Shown here one piece after another: positions 32,909 to 43,430 of a stretch of DNA of 64,000 nt. Within the stretch, counting starts at the first letter, position 1, and each line of letters opens with the position of its first letter. Made by a program: the position numbers and the translations under genes. The stretch comes from Isochrysis galbana (taxonomy: Eukaryota > Haptophyta > Isochrysidales > Isochrysidaceae), in the NCBI GenBank assembly GCA_018136815.1, contig CM030933.1, forward strand, positions 868,001 to 932,000. Reading direction: 5' to 3'. The notes under the pieces were generated by a model. The model was not told the origin of the DNA and did not search any database. It saw nothing but the letters and a program-made list of their open reading frames with translations.

Positions 32909-35900
32909 ATGGCCGCAGAGGGCACCATGTTGGGCGCGCGCACGCCGCGCCTGATGATCTCGCGGATGGTTCTCGACAACTTCAAGTCGTACGCCGGCCC
33001 TGTCACCATCGGCCCCTTCGACGCCAACATGACTTCGGTCGTGGGACCGAATGGCTCAGGCAAGTCTAACGTGATTGACGCGATGCTCTTCGTCTTTGGC
33101 TTTCGCGCCAAGCAGATGCGGCAAGGGAATGTCTCTGAGCTTATACACTCGTCGGAGCTCCACCCGGCCCTCCAATACACGCGCGTCTCCGTCCACTTCC
33201 GCGATGTCATAGACGGCGAGGATGGCCTGGTGCAGACGGTCGAGGGCAGCGAGCTGGTGGTCGCGCGTGAGGCGCGCCGTGACAACTCGTCGACCTACTG
33301 GGTGAACGACAAGAAGTCGAGCCGCGCGGACGTGACCGCACTGCTTAAGAAGCGTGGCATCGACCTCGACCACAACCGCTTCCTCATTCTGCAGGGTGAG
33401 GTGGAGCAGATTGCTATGATGAAGCCCAAGGCGCCGTCTCCACACGAGGAGGGCCTCCTCGAATACCTTGAGGACATCATCGGATCAAACCGGCTGAAGG
33501 AACCGATCAACGAGGCGCAGACGAAGGTCGAGGAATTGAATGAGACGCGCGCCTCGCGTCTCAACTCGCTCAAGGCCGTCGAGCAGCAGATGCAGGCGCT
33601 AGAGGGCCGCAAGTCGGAAGCAGAGGAGTACTTGCGCACAGAGGCCCAGATGCATGAGCGACGCTCAGGGCTGTATCAGTACAACGATGCTCAGTGCACA
33701 GCGATCATTGCGGATGCAGAATCGAAGGTTGCGCAGCTTTCTGAACGTCTCCGCGACGAGCGCGAGAAGGCGGAACTCAACGCTGGAGAGCTGTCGGCAC
33801 TAGAGAAGGCGTACAAGAAGGGCAAGCGCGAGCACGACAAGGTGGTTGCTCAGCTCGACGAGGCGCGCAAACAGTTCCAAAAGTTCGAGCGCGAGGACGT
33901 GCAGAAGCGCGAGGAGAAGAATCATCTCAAGTCCCAGATCAAGAAGGCGAATTCCGCCGTGGAGAAAGATGCGCGCAAGCTCGTTGGTCTCGAGGATGAG
34001 CTCGTCCTTTTGCAGGCAGATGTGCCAAGGCTTGAGGCAGAAATCGAGTCTGCAGTAACGGCGAAGGCGAAGGCGGAGGCCGAGCTTGAAGGAATGTACG
34101 ACGGCATCCGTGATAAGACGGAACCGCTTCGCGCTAAGATTGAAGAGGTGCAGAGCGAACGTGAGCCTCTCGCCCAGGCGCTCACGGCGGCAGTTTCGGA
34201 AGAGCAACTTGCTCAAGGAGAAGCACAAATGCTCGACGACAAGGTGGCCGATGCCGCCAAGGCGATCGAGGCCGCGGAGGCGAGTCTGCGTGAACATGAT
34301 CAAACGATCAAGCTCAGTCAGACCGAATTCGATTCTCATGCTTCCACGGCGGCAGCGCGGCAGGAATCGCTGGACAAGAAGGAAGCGCGGTTGAAGGAGC
34401 TCGACACGCTTGAAGCGAAGCTCACTGAAGAGCGGCGAAGCGCCACCACAAAGCTTGAGGACGGCTCGGCTGCGATGTCTGGTGCCAGTTCTCGTGAGCT
34501 GCAACTGCGCGAGCTGATGCGCGCCAAGAAGAGCGGCGCGATTCCTGGACTTATAGGCCGTCTTGGCGCACTAGGATCAATTGATGCGAGGTATGATGTT
34601 GCCATCTCTACTGCCTGTGGAGCACTTGATTTTGTCGTTGTCAACGACACGAACGCAGCACAGCAGTGCGTTGAGCTACTGCGCGAGCGCCAGCTCGGTG
34701 TGGCTACCTTCATCGTCCTCGACAAGCAGGCACATCTAGCGCCGCGCATGGCGCCAATCGACGTGCCGAAGGGCTCACGACGCCTCTTCGACTTGGTCAA
34801 GTGTCCCAACCCCGACCACAAGGTTGCCTTCTTTTTCGCCTTGCAAAACACTCTTGTATGCGAGAATAAGGACCTTGCAAGCTCAATCGCTATTGGTGGC
34901 ACTAAGCGCTGGCGCGTTGTTACCACTGACGGTGTTGTTATCAACCCGAGCGGCACAATGGAAGGTGGCGGCAAGCCGCTGCGTGGGCGTATGGGTGGTG
35001 GCTCCATGGAGGGCCTAAGTGCGGCAGAGATGAAAGAGCTCGAGGCTGCGATCACGTCGCTTGTTGGTCAAATCGAATCAGTGCGCACTGAGCGCAACTT
35101 GCTCCAGACTGAAATTCGCGAACTGCGCAAGGAAGCCAAGCGCGCGCAGACACTGCACGATAAGCTCGCGCTGCAGTTGCAAGCCGCAGAGGTGCAGCGT
35201 GAGGCCTTGGAAGAGCGCATGGCAAAGGTGCGCTCGCATTGCGCGCTGAGCGATGCCGAACAGCAGCGGCAGGTGGAGCTCACGAAGGTGGTTAAGAAGC
35301 TGGGAAAGCGCGTCGCTGAGCAGAGGAGTCTTGTCGAGGCAGTCGATTCGCGACTAACCGCCCTGCAAGAGGAGGTCCTCGCCGTTGGTGGCACGAAACT
35401 CCGCGCTCAGAAGAGCAAGGTGGAGACGCTAGCTGAGCAAGTTGCTGGATTACGACAATCGCTGACAAAGACGGAGGTGAATCTCGAGAGCCGTACTACG
35501 GCGCGCGACAAGCTCCAAGTATCCATAAACCGGCAGAAAGATGCGATCGTCTCTCTTGAATCTCAAGTAGAAGCGGCAGAAGCAGCCCTCAAGCAATTGG
35601 AAGACGACGCCTTCCAAGTGCACCAAGCTTACCAGGCGTGTGAGGTGCAGTGCGCGTCCAAGGAAGAAGCGCTTAAGGCCATGCAGGTCGAGTACGAGAA
35701 TTTCAAAGCGACAGTGGCCAAGGTGTGCGCTGGAGCGGGTGGATCGCGAATCGTGGGAAGCGTCCAAGCCACTAACCGTACAGGCCGATTTCGGACCATG
35801 GGCTTGATGTGCACCGGCTTGACACGTATCCCCCCCTCACTTGATAATGCGCAGGTCCGCGTGCTTGAGGTTGACCTGTCCACCCAGATCGACGATTACC

Positions 35901-36736
35901 AACGATCGATCAAGGAGCACAAAAACAAGGCGCAACACTGGCAGCAGAAGCTCGTCGGCCTGCGAGAATCCGCGGCGCAGAGCGCACAACTGTTGCCGCC
36001 GCAGGTGGACGATATGCCTGCCGATGCGCCCTTACTTCCGACGCTAAGTGAGGCAGAGCTACAATCATTCGACGCAAATGAGGCTCAGGCGGAGATTGGC
36101 CGCTTGGAGGACGCTCTGCAGCAAATGAGCCCGAACCTCAGCGTTCTCAACGAGTATCGAACCCACGAGATGGAGTGGCGTGGCCGCCTCGCAGACTTCG
36201 ACGCCGTGACGGAGGAGCGAGACACGCAGCGCAAGCTATACGAGGATCTGCGGAAGCAGCGGCTTGCTGAATTCATGACCGGCTTCAAGATTATCGGGCT
36301 ACGCCTCAAAGAGATGTACCAGATGATCACGCTTGGTGGGGACGCGGAGCTCGAGTTAGTCGACTCGCTGGACCCATTCTCGGAAGGCATCGTCTTCTCG
36401 GTGCGCCCACCGAAGAAGTCCTGGAAGAACATCGCCAACCTCTCTGGTGGGGAGAAGACACTCTCATCGCTCGCGCTCGTCTTTGCGCTGCATCACTACA
36501 AGCCGACGCCTCTCTACGTCATGGATGAAATCGATGCTGCTCTGGACTTCCGCAACGTCTCCATAGTTGGCAACTACATCAAGGAGCGTACCCGCAACGC
36601 ACAATTCATCATCATCTCTTTGCGCAACAATATGTTCGAGTTGGCCGACCGTCTTGTTGGCATCTATAAGACCAACGATTGCACGAAGAGTGTCACTATC
36701 AACCCGAGTGCATTCACGATCCCTGGTTGCGCGTAG
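32909..36736 (+). CDS. SMC4: SMC4, condensin ATPase subunit
   Basis: Core subunit of condensin, which compacts mitotic chromosomes as an SMC2-SMC4 dimer. I chose ATG 32909 after a C/T-rich leader; the frame upstream is low-complexity Pro/Ser. The N-terminal ATPase half has the SMC4-typical VLDNFKSYAGPVTIGPF, Walker A GPNGSGKSNVIDAMLFVFGF and RAKQMRQGN, and FLILQGEVEQIAMMKPK. Coiled coils run to about residue 530. The hinge follows (IPGLIGRLGALGSIDARYDV, with GTMEGGGKPLRGRMGGGS). A second coiled coil leads to the C-terminal half: signature LSGGEKTLSSLALVFALHHY, Walker B PLYVMDEIDAALD, and the ending FIIISLRNNMFELADRLVGI. An intron at 35723-35854 (132 nt, GTGTGC...GCAG) has no stop and keeps frame; without it the coil reads KATVAK-VRVLEVDLSTQIDDY. 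The spliced product is 1,231 residues. Confidence 0.96.
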   Translation: MAAEGTMLGARTPRLMISRMVLDNFKSYAGPVTIGPFDANMTSVVGPNGSGKSNVIDAMLFVFGFRAKQMRQGNVSELIHSSELHPALQYTRVSVHFRDVIDGEDGLVQTVEGSELVVAREARRDNSSTYWVNDKKSSRADVTALLKKRGIDLDHNRFLILQGEVEQIAMMKPKAPSPHEEGLLEYLEDIIGSNRLKEPINEAQTKVEELNETRASRLNSLKAVEQQMQALEGRKSEAEEYLRTEAQMHERRSGLYQYNDAQCTAIIADAESKVAQLSERLRDEREKAELNAGELSALEKAYKKGKREHDKVVAQLDEARKQFQKFEREDVQKREEKNHLKSQIKKANSAVEKDARKLVGLEDELVLLQADVPRLEAEIESAVTAKAKAEAELEGMYDGIRDKTEPLRAKIEEVQSEREPLAQALTAAVSEEQLAQGEAQMLDDKVADAAKAIEAAEASLREHDQTIKLSQTEFDSHASTAAARQESLDKKEARLKELDTLEAKLTEERRSATTKLEDGSAAMSGASSRELQLRELMRAKKSGAIPGLIGRLGALGSIDARYDVAISTACGALDFVVVNDTNAAQQCVELLRERQLGVATFIVLDKQAHLAPRMAPIDVPKGSRRLFDLVKCPNPDHKVAFFFALQNTLVCENKDLASSIAIGGTKRWRVVTTDGVVINPSGTMEGGGKPLRGRMGGGSMEGLSAAEMKELEAAITSLVGQIESVRTERNLLQTEIRELRKEAKRAQTLHDKLALQLQAAEVQREALEERMAKVRSHCALSDAEQQRQVELTKVVKKLGKRVAEQRSLVEAVDSRLTALQEEVLAVGGTKLRAQKSKVETLAEQVAGLRQSLTKTEVNLESRTTARDKLQVSINRQKDAIVSLESQVEAAEAALKQLEDDAFQVHQAYQACEVQCASKEEALKAMQVEYENFKATVAKVCAGAGGSRIVGSVQATNRTGRFRTMGLMCTGLTRIPPSLDNAQVRVLEVDLSTQIDDYQRSIKEHKNKAQHWQQKLVGLRESAAQSAQLLPPQVDDMPADAPLLPTLSEAELQSFDANEAQAEIGRLEDALQQMSPNLSVLNEYRTHEMEWRGRLADFDAVTEERDTQRKLYEDLRKQRLAEFMTGFKIIGLRLKEMYQMITLGGDAELELVDSLDPFSEGIVFSVRPPKKSWKNIANLSGGEKTLSSLALVFALHHYKPTPLYVMDEIDAALDFRNVSIVGNYIKERTRNAQFIIISLRNNMFELADRLVGIYKTNDCTKSVTINPSAFTIPGCA

Positions 36737-36754
36737 ATGTTGCAAGGCGTCGTC

Positions 36755-36773
36755 GTGCCCCTAGGAGGGGCAC
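36755..36773 (+). terminator. Perfect hairpin just after the SMC4 stop codon
   Basis: GTGCCCCT-AGG-AGGGGCAC forms an 8-bp stem with a 3-nt loop, beginning 18 nt after the SMC4 TAG codon. It may be a 3'-end processing or stability element, or chance. No poly-A signal of the animal type is nearby. Confidence 0.3.
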
Positions 36774-37231
36774 GCGCCCTGATGACGGACATGCCATATG
36801 ACTAGCAATGCAGCACCGGGCGATCAAGTACATTGAACACTTACAGTTTGGCACAATGTGCGTTGTGCCTGTGCCTTGTTCTCGTGTTGATGACGTCGGA
36901 CTCTCCTGTTCTTAGTCGGACAGTGACATTCGAAGAGTCTTTAACAAGTCAGTCATTTGTCGGGGCAATCAAGGTGGTGGAGGAGCTGTGCGCACTTTCT
37001 CGCTGGATCGGTGTGTTGTTTGCGACGAAAGAATGTTGCTGTTGACGAGACGAGTTTTTGGGTCAGGGTTTGACCGTGCACAACGTGTGCGCGTTGGCGA
37101 GAACCTTGATGATGGCTATAATTCCAACATCATGTGTGAATATACTGGCATGTGGCTCAATGCGTGGTGTTCGGCATAATTTGCGAACCATGTGCGAAAT
37201 AAATGTGTGCGACAGGGGTGGTGGAGCTTGT

Positions 37232-38605
37232 TATAGGGCGGTCAAACAGGTTATTTTTTATTAGGGGTAAAAAAATGACCATCTCACGGCTAAGGAAATT
37301 TCAGGATTTTTTTCGGTAGAAAGTTCCCAATACACCCAACTAACACATATCCGGGCCCCATTGGGACCCAGACCTCCCTCTTGGGCCCCCACAACAAAAC
37401 GTAAGCAAATATTGACGAAAGCAACTAAGTTTATACTTGGTTCGCCCATGGGGGGGCACGAGCCCCCCCCTCTCTCCACTCCTCCCCTGCCGTGGGGGAG
37501 GAACCACCCATCCTCCTGGCATGCCTGATGGCTTGCTAGGAGGCCACTGCCCTGCTGACCCACTCTCCCACTGGCAGGCACGCCTGGTTCGCTCGTCCTG
37601 GCCCCTCGCGGCCAGCCCATCGCTCCAACCCCCTTCCCCCCCTGGTCGACAGGCAGACAGGTGCAGAGTGGGGGCCCCTGAGGCCCAGGAGCGCCAGCGA
37701 GGGAGAGGCAGGGGAGACCAGGGCCCAGTCCCAGCCTCCTCTGCCCCCAGAGCTGGCCTCCAGGAGCCTCCAGGGGTCGCCAGGGGCAGCTGCAGGCCTG
37801 CCGCAGGCGCGCCATCGCGCGTGCCGCAGGAGAGGGGAGAGAGAGCGCGGAGAAGGGGGTGGGCGGAGCGAGAGCTCCGCTCACCGAAAAATAGGTAAGT
37901 CCCGCACCTGTTTACAGGATAAGTCGGGGCTGAGACCGCCGCCCACTCGGAGACACAGGAGGAAGGGGGGGAAAGATCACCGGGGGGAGGCGCGGGCCAC
38001 CGGACCATATCTAAGCCCTTCACCCCTATCCCCCTAGTAGTGCACGGGGGGAGTCGCCTTATGGCGGGGGGTGAAGGGCCGGGGGAGTGGGGGTGTAGAA
38101 AGTTTTCCTACGTGAGTAGAAAGTAGAGGGTCCACGGCCGCGTGTGCGGTGAGACTATTAAAAGGTTTAATTTAATTAAATATTGACGAAAGACGCTAAA
38201 GTCGGAAAGGGCTTAAAGAGCTCAACTTCAAATCGAGACCGGGCGCGGTGCATGCCCGTTTTCGACGATCCACCTGGATGGGGGGCCCCGCCAGACACCA
38301 AATACACTGGGGCCACCCGCACAGTCACGCCAATCGGGCGGGACGCGCGCCGAAACCTCGTCCAAATCAGCCATCCGCTGAGCCCATTGCACGTTCAACG
38401 TCTCCGAGTGAGGCCCGGAGAGCCCAACTTCGAACTGATTCCGGGCGCGCTGCTTGCGCGATTTCGACGATCCACCTGGATGGGGGGACCCGCCAGATAC
38501 CAAATACACAGGGGCCACCCACACAGTCACGCCAATCGGGCGGGACGCGCGCCGAAACCTCGTCGAATTCAGCCATCCGTGGCGCCCATTGCACGTTCAA
38601 CGTCT
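37232..38605 (+). repeat. Dispersed repeat family C, copy 1, carrying an inserted family A element
   Basis: Begins TATAGGGCGGTCAAACAGG. Left arm 37232-37406; the insertion with its 15-bp duplication occupies 37407-38192; the right arm continues from 38193. The right arm holds two tandem units of about 200 bp (from 38228 and 38430), each reading TTCGACGATCCACCTGGATG then GGGCGGGACGCGCGCCGAAA. The reverse complement of 46790-47498 is a second copy without the insertion. Confidence 0.8.
37422..38177 (+). mobile_element. Dispersed repeat family A, 756-bp insertion with 15-bp target duplication
   Basis: Direct repeats AAATATTGACGAAAG at 37407-37421 and 38178-38192 flank it. The start (AACTAAGTTTATACTTGG, then a CCCATGGGGGG block) parallels the element at 25632. 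The 3' end is AT-rich (GGTTTAATTTAATT). The uninterrupted site is preserved in the inverted copy around 47180-47205. No coding capacity. Confidence 0.85.
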
Positions 38606-38890
38606 CCGCGTCAGCCACGCGTGGACGGCCGCGCCGGTGAGCTGGTCCTGGTTCTCGATGCCGAGTTCGAGAGAGGGCGAATCCTGCGAGGGACGGGTCG
38701 GGATGGTCGGGGTGGGGCCTCTGGTAGCCAGGGTAGCCGCGTGCGCGCGCTGTGATGTGCTGGGTGGGCTGCGCGGGCAATGATGCCAGAGGGTCAGGGG
38801 GTGGTCGGACTGTCGGCAGCCCGACACGGCGCGGCATCGGGCGGGAATCAAATGCCGACTGTAGCTTAGATATAAAGGAACCGATCCCAC
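38606..38890 (+). repeat. Approximately 290-bp direct repeat, copy 2 (partner 31955-32245)
   Basis: Nearly identical to 31955-32245 from GTCAGCCACG to GATATAAAGGAACCGATCC. Here it follows the tandem units of family C directly, whereas at 32 kb it follows unrelated DNA. The two modules are thus mobile separately or the element is mosaic. Confidence 0.85.
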
Positions 38891-38989
38891 CAACAAAGGA
38901 CATGCAAAGGCGCTTCAATCGCCATCCACCCCACACACACACTCTTACTCCCACTTTGATGCGAGCATCGATGGGGATGGGGATATGCT

Positions 38990-39160
38990 TCCGGGAGGTG
39001 ATGGCGATTGAACGCTTTTCCATGTGTAGGCTGATGGTGATGGAAGGCTTTTCCATGCGGTGGGGGTGATGGCGATTGAACGCCTTTCCACGTGTAGGCT
39101 GATGGTGATTGAACGCTTTCCATGCTGTTGGTGATGGTGATTGAGCGCTTCTCGCCTCAC
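38990..39160 (+). repeat. Degenerate minisatellite related to the array at 55.1 kb
   Basis: Five to six imperfect units of about 33 bp around GGTGATTGAACGCTTTTCCAT. The last unit, GGTGATTGAGCGCTTCTCGC, is the same as the terminal unit of the 55-kb array. Confidence 0.75.
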
Positions 39161-39537
39161 ATGAAGGCGTGGACTGCACAGATAGCGGAGAAGAGCCACA
39201 TAGATGGGTACATTTTGCTCCAAAGCCGGGGCGTGAGAGCCCTGAGCACTTTGCCAGCGCTAGATTGGCACGCTCAAGCGCTCAACGGGGTGGTACGCTT
39301 AACGGGGTTGCACGCTCAAGCGCCCAAGGGGGCGCGGGGGCGCACGAGGACCCGGTGCTCCCATCGGCCGCTGTTATTAGGAGCAGGTGGGAATGACATA
39401 TGAGAGGACAAATAGGTTGTCTATGACCTGCTATTCGCTATTCGCAAAAGCATCGCAGTAGGGCGTCTCGCTTCTTTCCACTCAGTTCCGGACTATTCTT
39501 TTCACTAACCACTTGCCTAAGTAAAGTGACGATGAAA

Positions 39538-40557
39538 TCATACTATCCGCAGCTTATCGACGTCCGAAGTCCGAAGTCCTGCATAGAAGCCGAGGTTGCG
39601 ACCCCGTGAATTGGTGGCAAATTTAACTTTCGCGTAGACCAAACCGCCAGCAAGTGCGATAGCGATGCCGCAAATGTTCCAAAGGGACACGTCCAATGAG
39701 AAGAAAATTGTCGATGTAGATATGATGACAACGCGTCTCAAAAGGTTGAAGACGGCGTGGCTGTTAGCGCTGACGCGTGAAAGGACAGCAAAGCTAGTGC
39801 AGTTGTATATGGCAAAGCAAATCCCGTTTAGACATGCAAGTCCTACCAGAGAACTTGTCGGCAGTTTTGATGTACTAATAGCTGCCCCCATCAGCCAACA
39901 GTATCCGTCATGCGTGAGAACAACAGGCGCAATGAAACACAGGCCGATGCGACTCACGTGGTAAAAAAGGACAATGTCCGATTTCGCGCACGGGCTCTCT
40001 GGGTGTTCCTTCTTAAGTCTTTTGGCGAGAACTGCGCGTGCACTGAAACCAATGTTGGAAGCGACGGTTGCAACAAATGCGTGCCCACTGTGTGCGCCAT
40101 GTGCACTATAGGACGCCAGTGCGACGCCCGCCACTATTGGTAGCAGCGTCAGGTAGGTCGCCAGACTATCGACCTCGCGTAACCAGAGCGCAGCCAACAA
40201 GCAAGTCGAGACGGGCTCACCGGCTTTGATTGTCTCGACGAACGGCGTGCTCGAGAGCGAAAATGCCAGATTTGTGAGCATGAACGCGGCGGCGTACGTG
40301 GCTGCGACGTTGCGCACAAGCTTCGAGCCCGCGCCAATCTCTTGCGAGTTGTGCCTCAGCCGAAGGACAAGCCAGAGCAGAGCGGTGGCGACGGAGAATT
40401 GTATGAGGCTGAGGTGCATCGGCTGCATGCCGCGCGAGAGGCAAACCTTGGACGTGATGACTGCGAGAACAGCGGAGCCCCACCAGAGTGCGACCATCGA
40501 CGCGAGGGGTCGGTGGCCATGGTGGAGCGCACGATCGCAGACTCCACTGCCACCCAT
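39538..40557 (-). CDS. Triose-phosphate/nucleotide-sugar transporter family protein (DMT superfamily)
   Basis: Multi-pass transporter of the TPT/EamA type. The frame begins at a GTG at 40710. The first ATG in frame is 40557, giving 339 residues, the usual length. The upstream 50 residues contain a poly-Pro run and could be part of a longer, spliced leader. About nine to ten hydrophobic helices are visible, starting SMVALWWGSAVLAVITSKVC, then LSLIQFSVATALLWLVLRL. Family features include PFVETIKAGEPVSTCLLAAL (the TPT loop with the Lys-Ala-x-EP motif), VASNIGFSARAVLAKRL and SANSHAVFNLLRRVVIISTS near the C-terminus. The substrate cannot be told: plastid triose phosphate, phosphoenolpyruvate or Golgi nucleotide sugar are all possible. 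No plastid leader is evident from 40557. Confidence 0.88.
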   Translation of the reverse strand: MGGSGVCDRALHHGHRPLASMVALWWGSAVLAVITSKVCLSRGMQPMHLSLIQFSVATALLWLVLRLRHNSQEIGAGSKLVRNVAATYAAAFMLTNLAFSLSSTPFVETIKAGEPVSTCLLAALWLREVDSLATYLTLLPIVAGVALASYSAHGAHSGHAFVATVASNIGFSARAVLAKRLKKEHPESPCAKSDIVLFYHVSRIGLCFIAPVVLTHDGYCWLMGAAISTSKLPTSSLVGLACLNGICFAIYNCTSFAVLSRVSANSHAVFNLLRRVVIISTSTIFFSLDVSLWNICGIAIALAGGLVYAKVKFATNSRGRNLGFYAGLRTSDVDKLRIV

Positions 40558-40710
40558 CCTACCCACCTCACAAGCTGGCTCAGAAGCCGCCGGCGGTGGC
40601 GGAAGCGGAGGCGCGGGTGGCGGCGGTGGCGGCGGGCTGAGGCGCCATCCCCGCTCGACCAACCGAGCTACTACAACACACGCCGCCAGCAGTTCACACA
40701 AGATATTCAC

Positions 40711-43430
40711 ACGGTTAGAAAATTCTGTCGTTGAACTAAGGACGGTGTCCTTGAAAATCCATGAAATCTAAGGACTCTGGCCTTCAATGCCTTTGATGTG
40801 GCTTCGAGTGAGCTTTTGGGACATCCCACCCCCTGGAGCAAATCATCTTTACCTCCCATTCAACCTAAGCTCTCCCCATGACCAACTCTGCAAAGCTTGT
40901 CTTCGTTCACTTTTGCTGTCACATTCAGCATGCGGTGCTGCACTCGGACGATCCGCTCACGCGGGAGGAGTTTTTTTTAGCCCTTTTGAGCCGTATGTTG
41001 ACAAATTGGACCGTTGGATGGCAAAATCACGCTTCGTCGTCACTTAAGATCTCGAAGAGGGCAATCAAAGCAACATTTCATCTCCTGGGAACCATGGTTG
41101 GAAGAGCTTTCCAATGGGGGTATCAGCCACCTCTTTCATTTCAAGGACAAACTGTGATTTGACCCGACGCCCCGAGAAGTATGTCACAAAACTTAGTATT
41201 GTTGAGGGAATGGTGAGTTTGTGCCTTGGGAACATTAAAAGAGGATATACATGAGGTAACCAACAAGCCAAGGTTTAGGCAAAACAAGCACTTTGTGCTC
41301 GCGCTCTCACCTAGCGAAGTTTGTCCTTACTTTAATTAAGGACTCGTCCTTAAAAGCGAGGTACCTTTATCCCACATGTCGTTCGTTACTCTGCCTCAAG
41401 CATCAAGCAGAGAGTACTTAGTGGAGATCTCGAGTCCCTGAAATGAGGATGAGGTGTGGCGAGTTGCCGGTTGACCCTCCACATTGTGGGTGCTGCTATA
41501 CTTATGTACCAAAATGGAGGGGACAGGGGTGAAAAATTACTGGACCTCAGGTCGCAGCTTCTGGGTGCACTGGGTGGCCGGTGGCCGGTGGCCGCTCCCC
41601 CCCCTGTCGACCCCCCACCCCCACAAAGAGTGGGTGTTCGCGGTATAGTTTTGTATCTAGCCCGGTCACTCACTAGGGGGCTAGGGGGGTGCGGAGGGCA
41701 CCATCTGTAATGGGGAGAAGAAGGCCCAAATAAGCTCCTTATAGGTTCTGGTATGGGAGATCATCAAAAAAAACCCGGGGGTCTTCCGGCAAAATCAAAA
41801 TCTTCGAGAAAAATAAAAATAAAAATACCCGATTTCCGATTTCGATTTCAGGCCTCCGACCTCTGACGGCCGTGCGGAAATATACTTCAGGCCCCCCTCC
41901 GGTTTTATTTTGCCATTGCCTTCATGCGCATCTCTCGCAGCGAAACACGAAACCATGGCCATCGGCAGCTTGTCGGAGCGAAGCTCGTAGTTATTTCCTC
42001 AGAGGGTGCAACTCGAGGTTCCCTTTTTTTGTCACGCCCCTCCCGGCTTTTTAGGTATATAATTTCTGCTGACCCCTAACTTCGCCCCTAACTCGGGGGT
42101 TGACCGCGCGCAAACAAACATAAACACGGGGACCCATCAAGCGGAAGACGTCTTGTGTTTCGTTTGTGCCTCCCGTTTCAATATCGCCTCCGCCTCAAAG
42201 CTCAGTTGCATTTTCTCCGTCTTATAAAAGCGAATATACTTTATCTTCCACAGTACCAAGGGGAGAAGAATGAACAGCGCGAAAACCACCCCGACCGCGA
42301 TCCCGACCTTCGCAAGGCCACCCCCCGACCCCCGACGCGATGACTGCTGCGCCTATAGCACTAACGATAAACCAGAAGAGCATGCCACCCAAGAGACTCA
42401 TCAAGCGGAAGACGTCGTAGGGACCATCGTCGAATAGGCTGTCACGGAGGTAGACCCACATCTTACAGTACGCAAAGTCATTTTTTTTTGAGATTGCGTC
42501 ATTGACGGGGGCGCCCTCGCCTTCCTCCTAGTTTGCGCCTCAACTTGAACGATCGTCCCGCCCTTGCCCTTGTTGAAGAATGCAACCATGCCCGCTGCCC
42601 GAATTGAAGAATGCAACCACGTTGGCGTCCGACTGCTGACGTCCGCCCTTGCACGCGCATGGGCAGCACGCCGGGTGGATGGCGACGTCTTCAGAAGACT
42701 TCACACAGTTTCCACGCCGTTTGATTCAAAGGAAGAAGCAAGCGATTCCCCAGGAGTCTGCAGGATGCACTTCGCCCCAGTGACCGCCACTACCACCGGG
42801 AGGTGGTCCGAGGTCCGAGGCGCCCTTACTCGTGAAGTGACGGGTGCGGGCCTATTTTATGATGGAGCGTGTTATTTGTTATTTATCGGCGTGTGCATAT
42901 TCTGTCTATGCGTGTGTGGATGGTTCCCGAGAGCCTGGTGAAGCCCCCTTTGGCTCGGCCGTTCACTAGTCACTAGGTTGTACGCGTCAATTAGTCCCAG
43001 CTCGTTTATGGCGGCTCTTAGTTCGGGCGGCCATGTGCGTTATTACCTAGTGCCTAGTGTGAAGAATCTTAAGAGATTGTTAGACCTACAAAGAACCTTT
43101 CCCTCAGGGAGGGAGACTAGGCTGCTAGAGTCTAGAGTGCAGCGATAAACGACGGACAGCAACGATCCTGAGAACAACAGGACACACCGACTCACGAACA
43201 CTCCAGTGGGTCTCCGGCCGCATGTGTGGTAATAAAATTATAAAGCTTTATAACAACATCAGGTTCCACAGAAGTTAACGTTAGGATGCGGCAAGTTACT
43301 GCCGCGGCAACAGGCAATAGGCGATATGCACAAGTGAGAAAGTCCAAGCAAGCCAAGTACAGAGCGTGGACACAGTCGTCGCAAGGGCGACGTTATCCTA
43401 GTTCGCATGTTCACGCGAACGAAATACTTG
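40711..43430. other. Intergenic region with a possible broken membrane-protein gene
   Basis: 40711-42130 has no recognised gene. 42137-42461 holds the membrane-protein frames described separately. 42470-43430 has short frames only. GGCCGCATGTGTGGT-type sequence near 43218-43232 recurs at 38134-38148 and 54664-54678. Confidence 0.5.
42137..42461 (-). pseudogene. Small two-helix membrane protein, frame broken or spliced
   Basis: From ATG 42461: MWVYLRDSLFDDGPYDVFRL, then a hydrophobic helix (LGGMLFWFIVSAIGAAVIAS). At a G-rich stretch (42319-42333) the hydrophobic reading continues in another frame: GLAKVGIAVGVVFALFILLP, then a basic/amphipathic tail ending KREAQTKHKTSSA and TGA. This could be a frameshift in a G-run or a missed tiny intron. 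No family is recognised. The 18-base sequence CATCAAGCGGAAGACGTC occurs both at its 3' end (42137-42154) and inside its 5' part (about 42398-42415). Confidence 0.4.

Larger units (their letters stand above)
36774..39537. other. Intergenic region dominated by nested repeats
   Basis: 36774-37231 has nothing recognisable. From 37232 to 38890 it is repeats (own entries), and 38990-39160 is a minisatellite. 39165-39537 shows short GGTNGCACGCTCAAGCGC-type repeats near 39260-39330 and nothing else. Confidence 0.6.
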
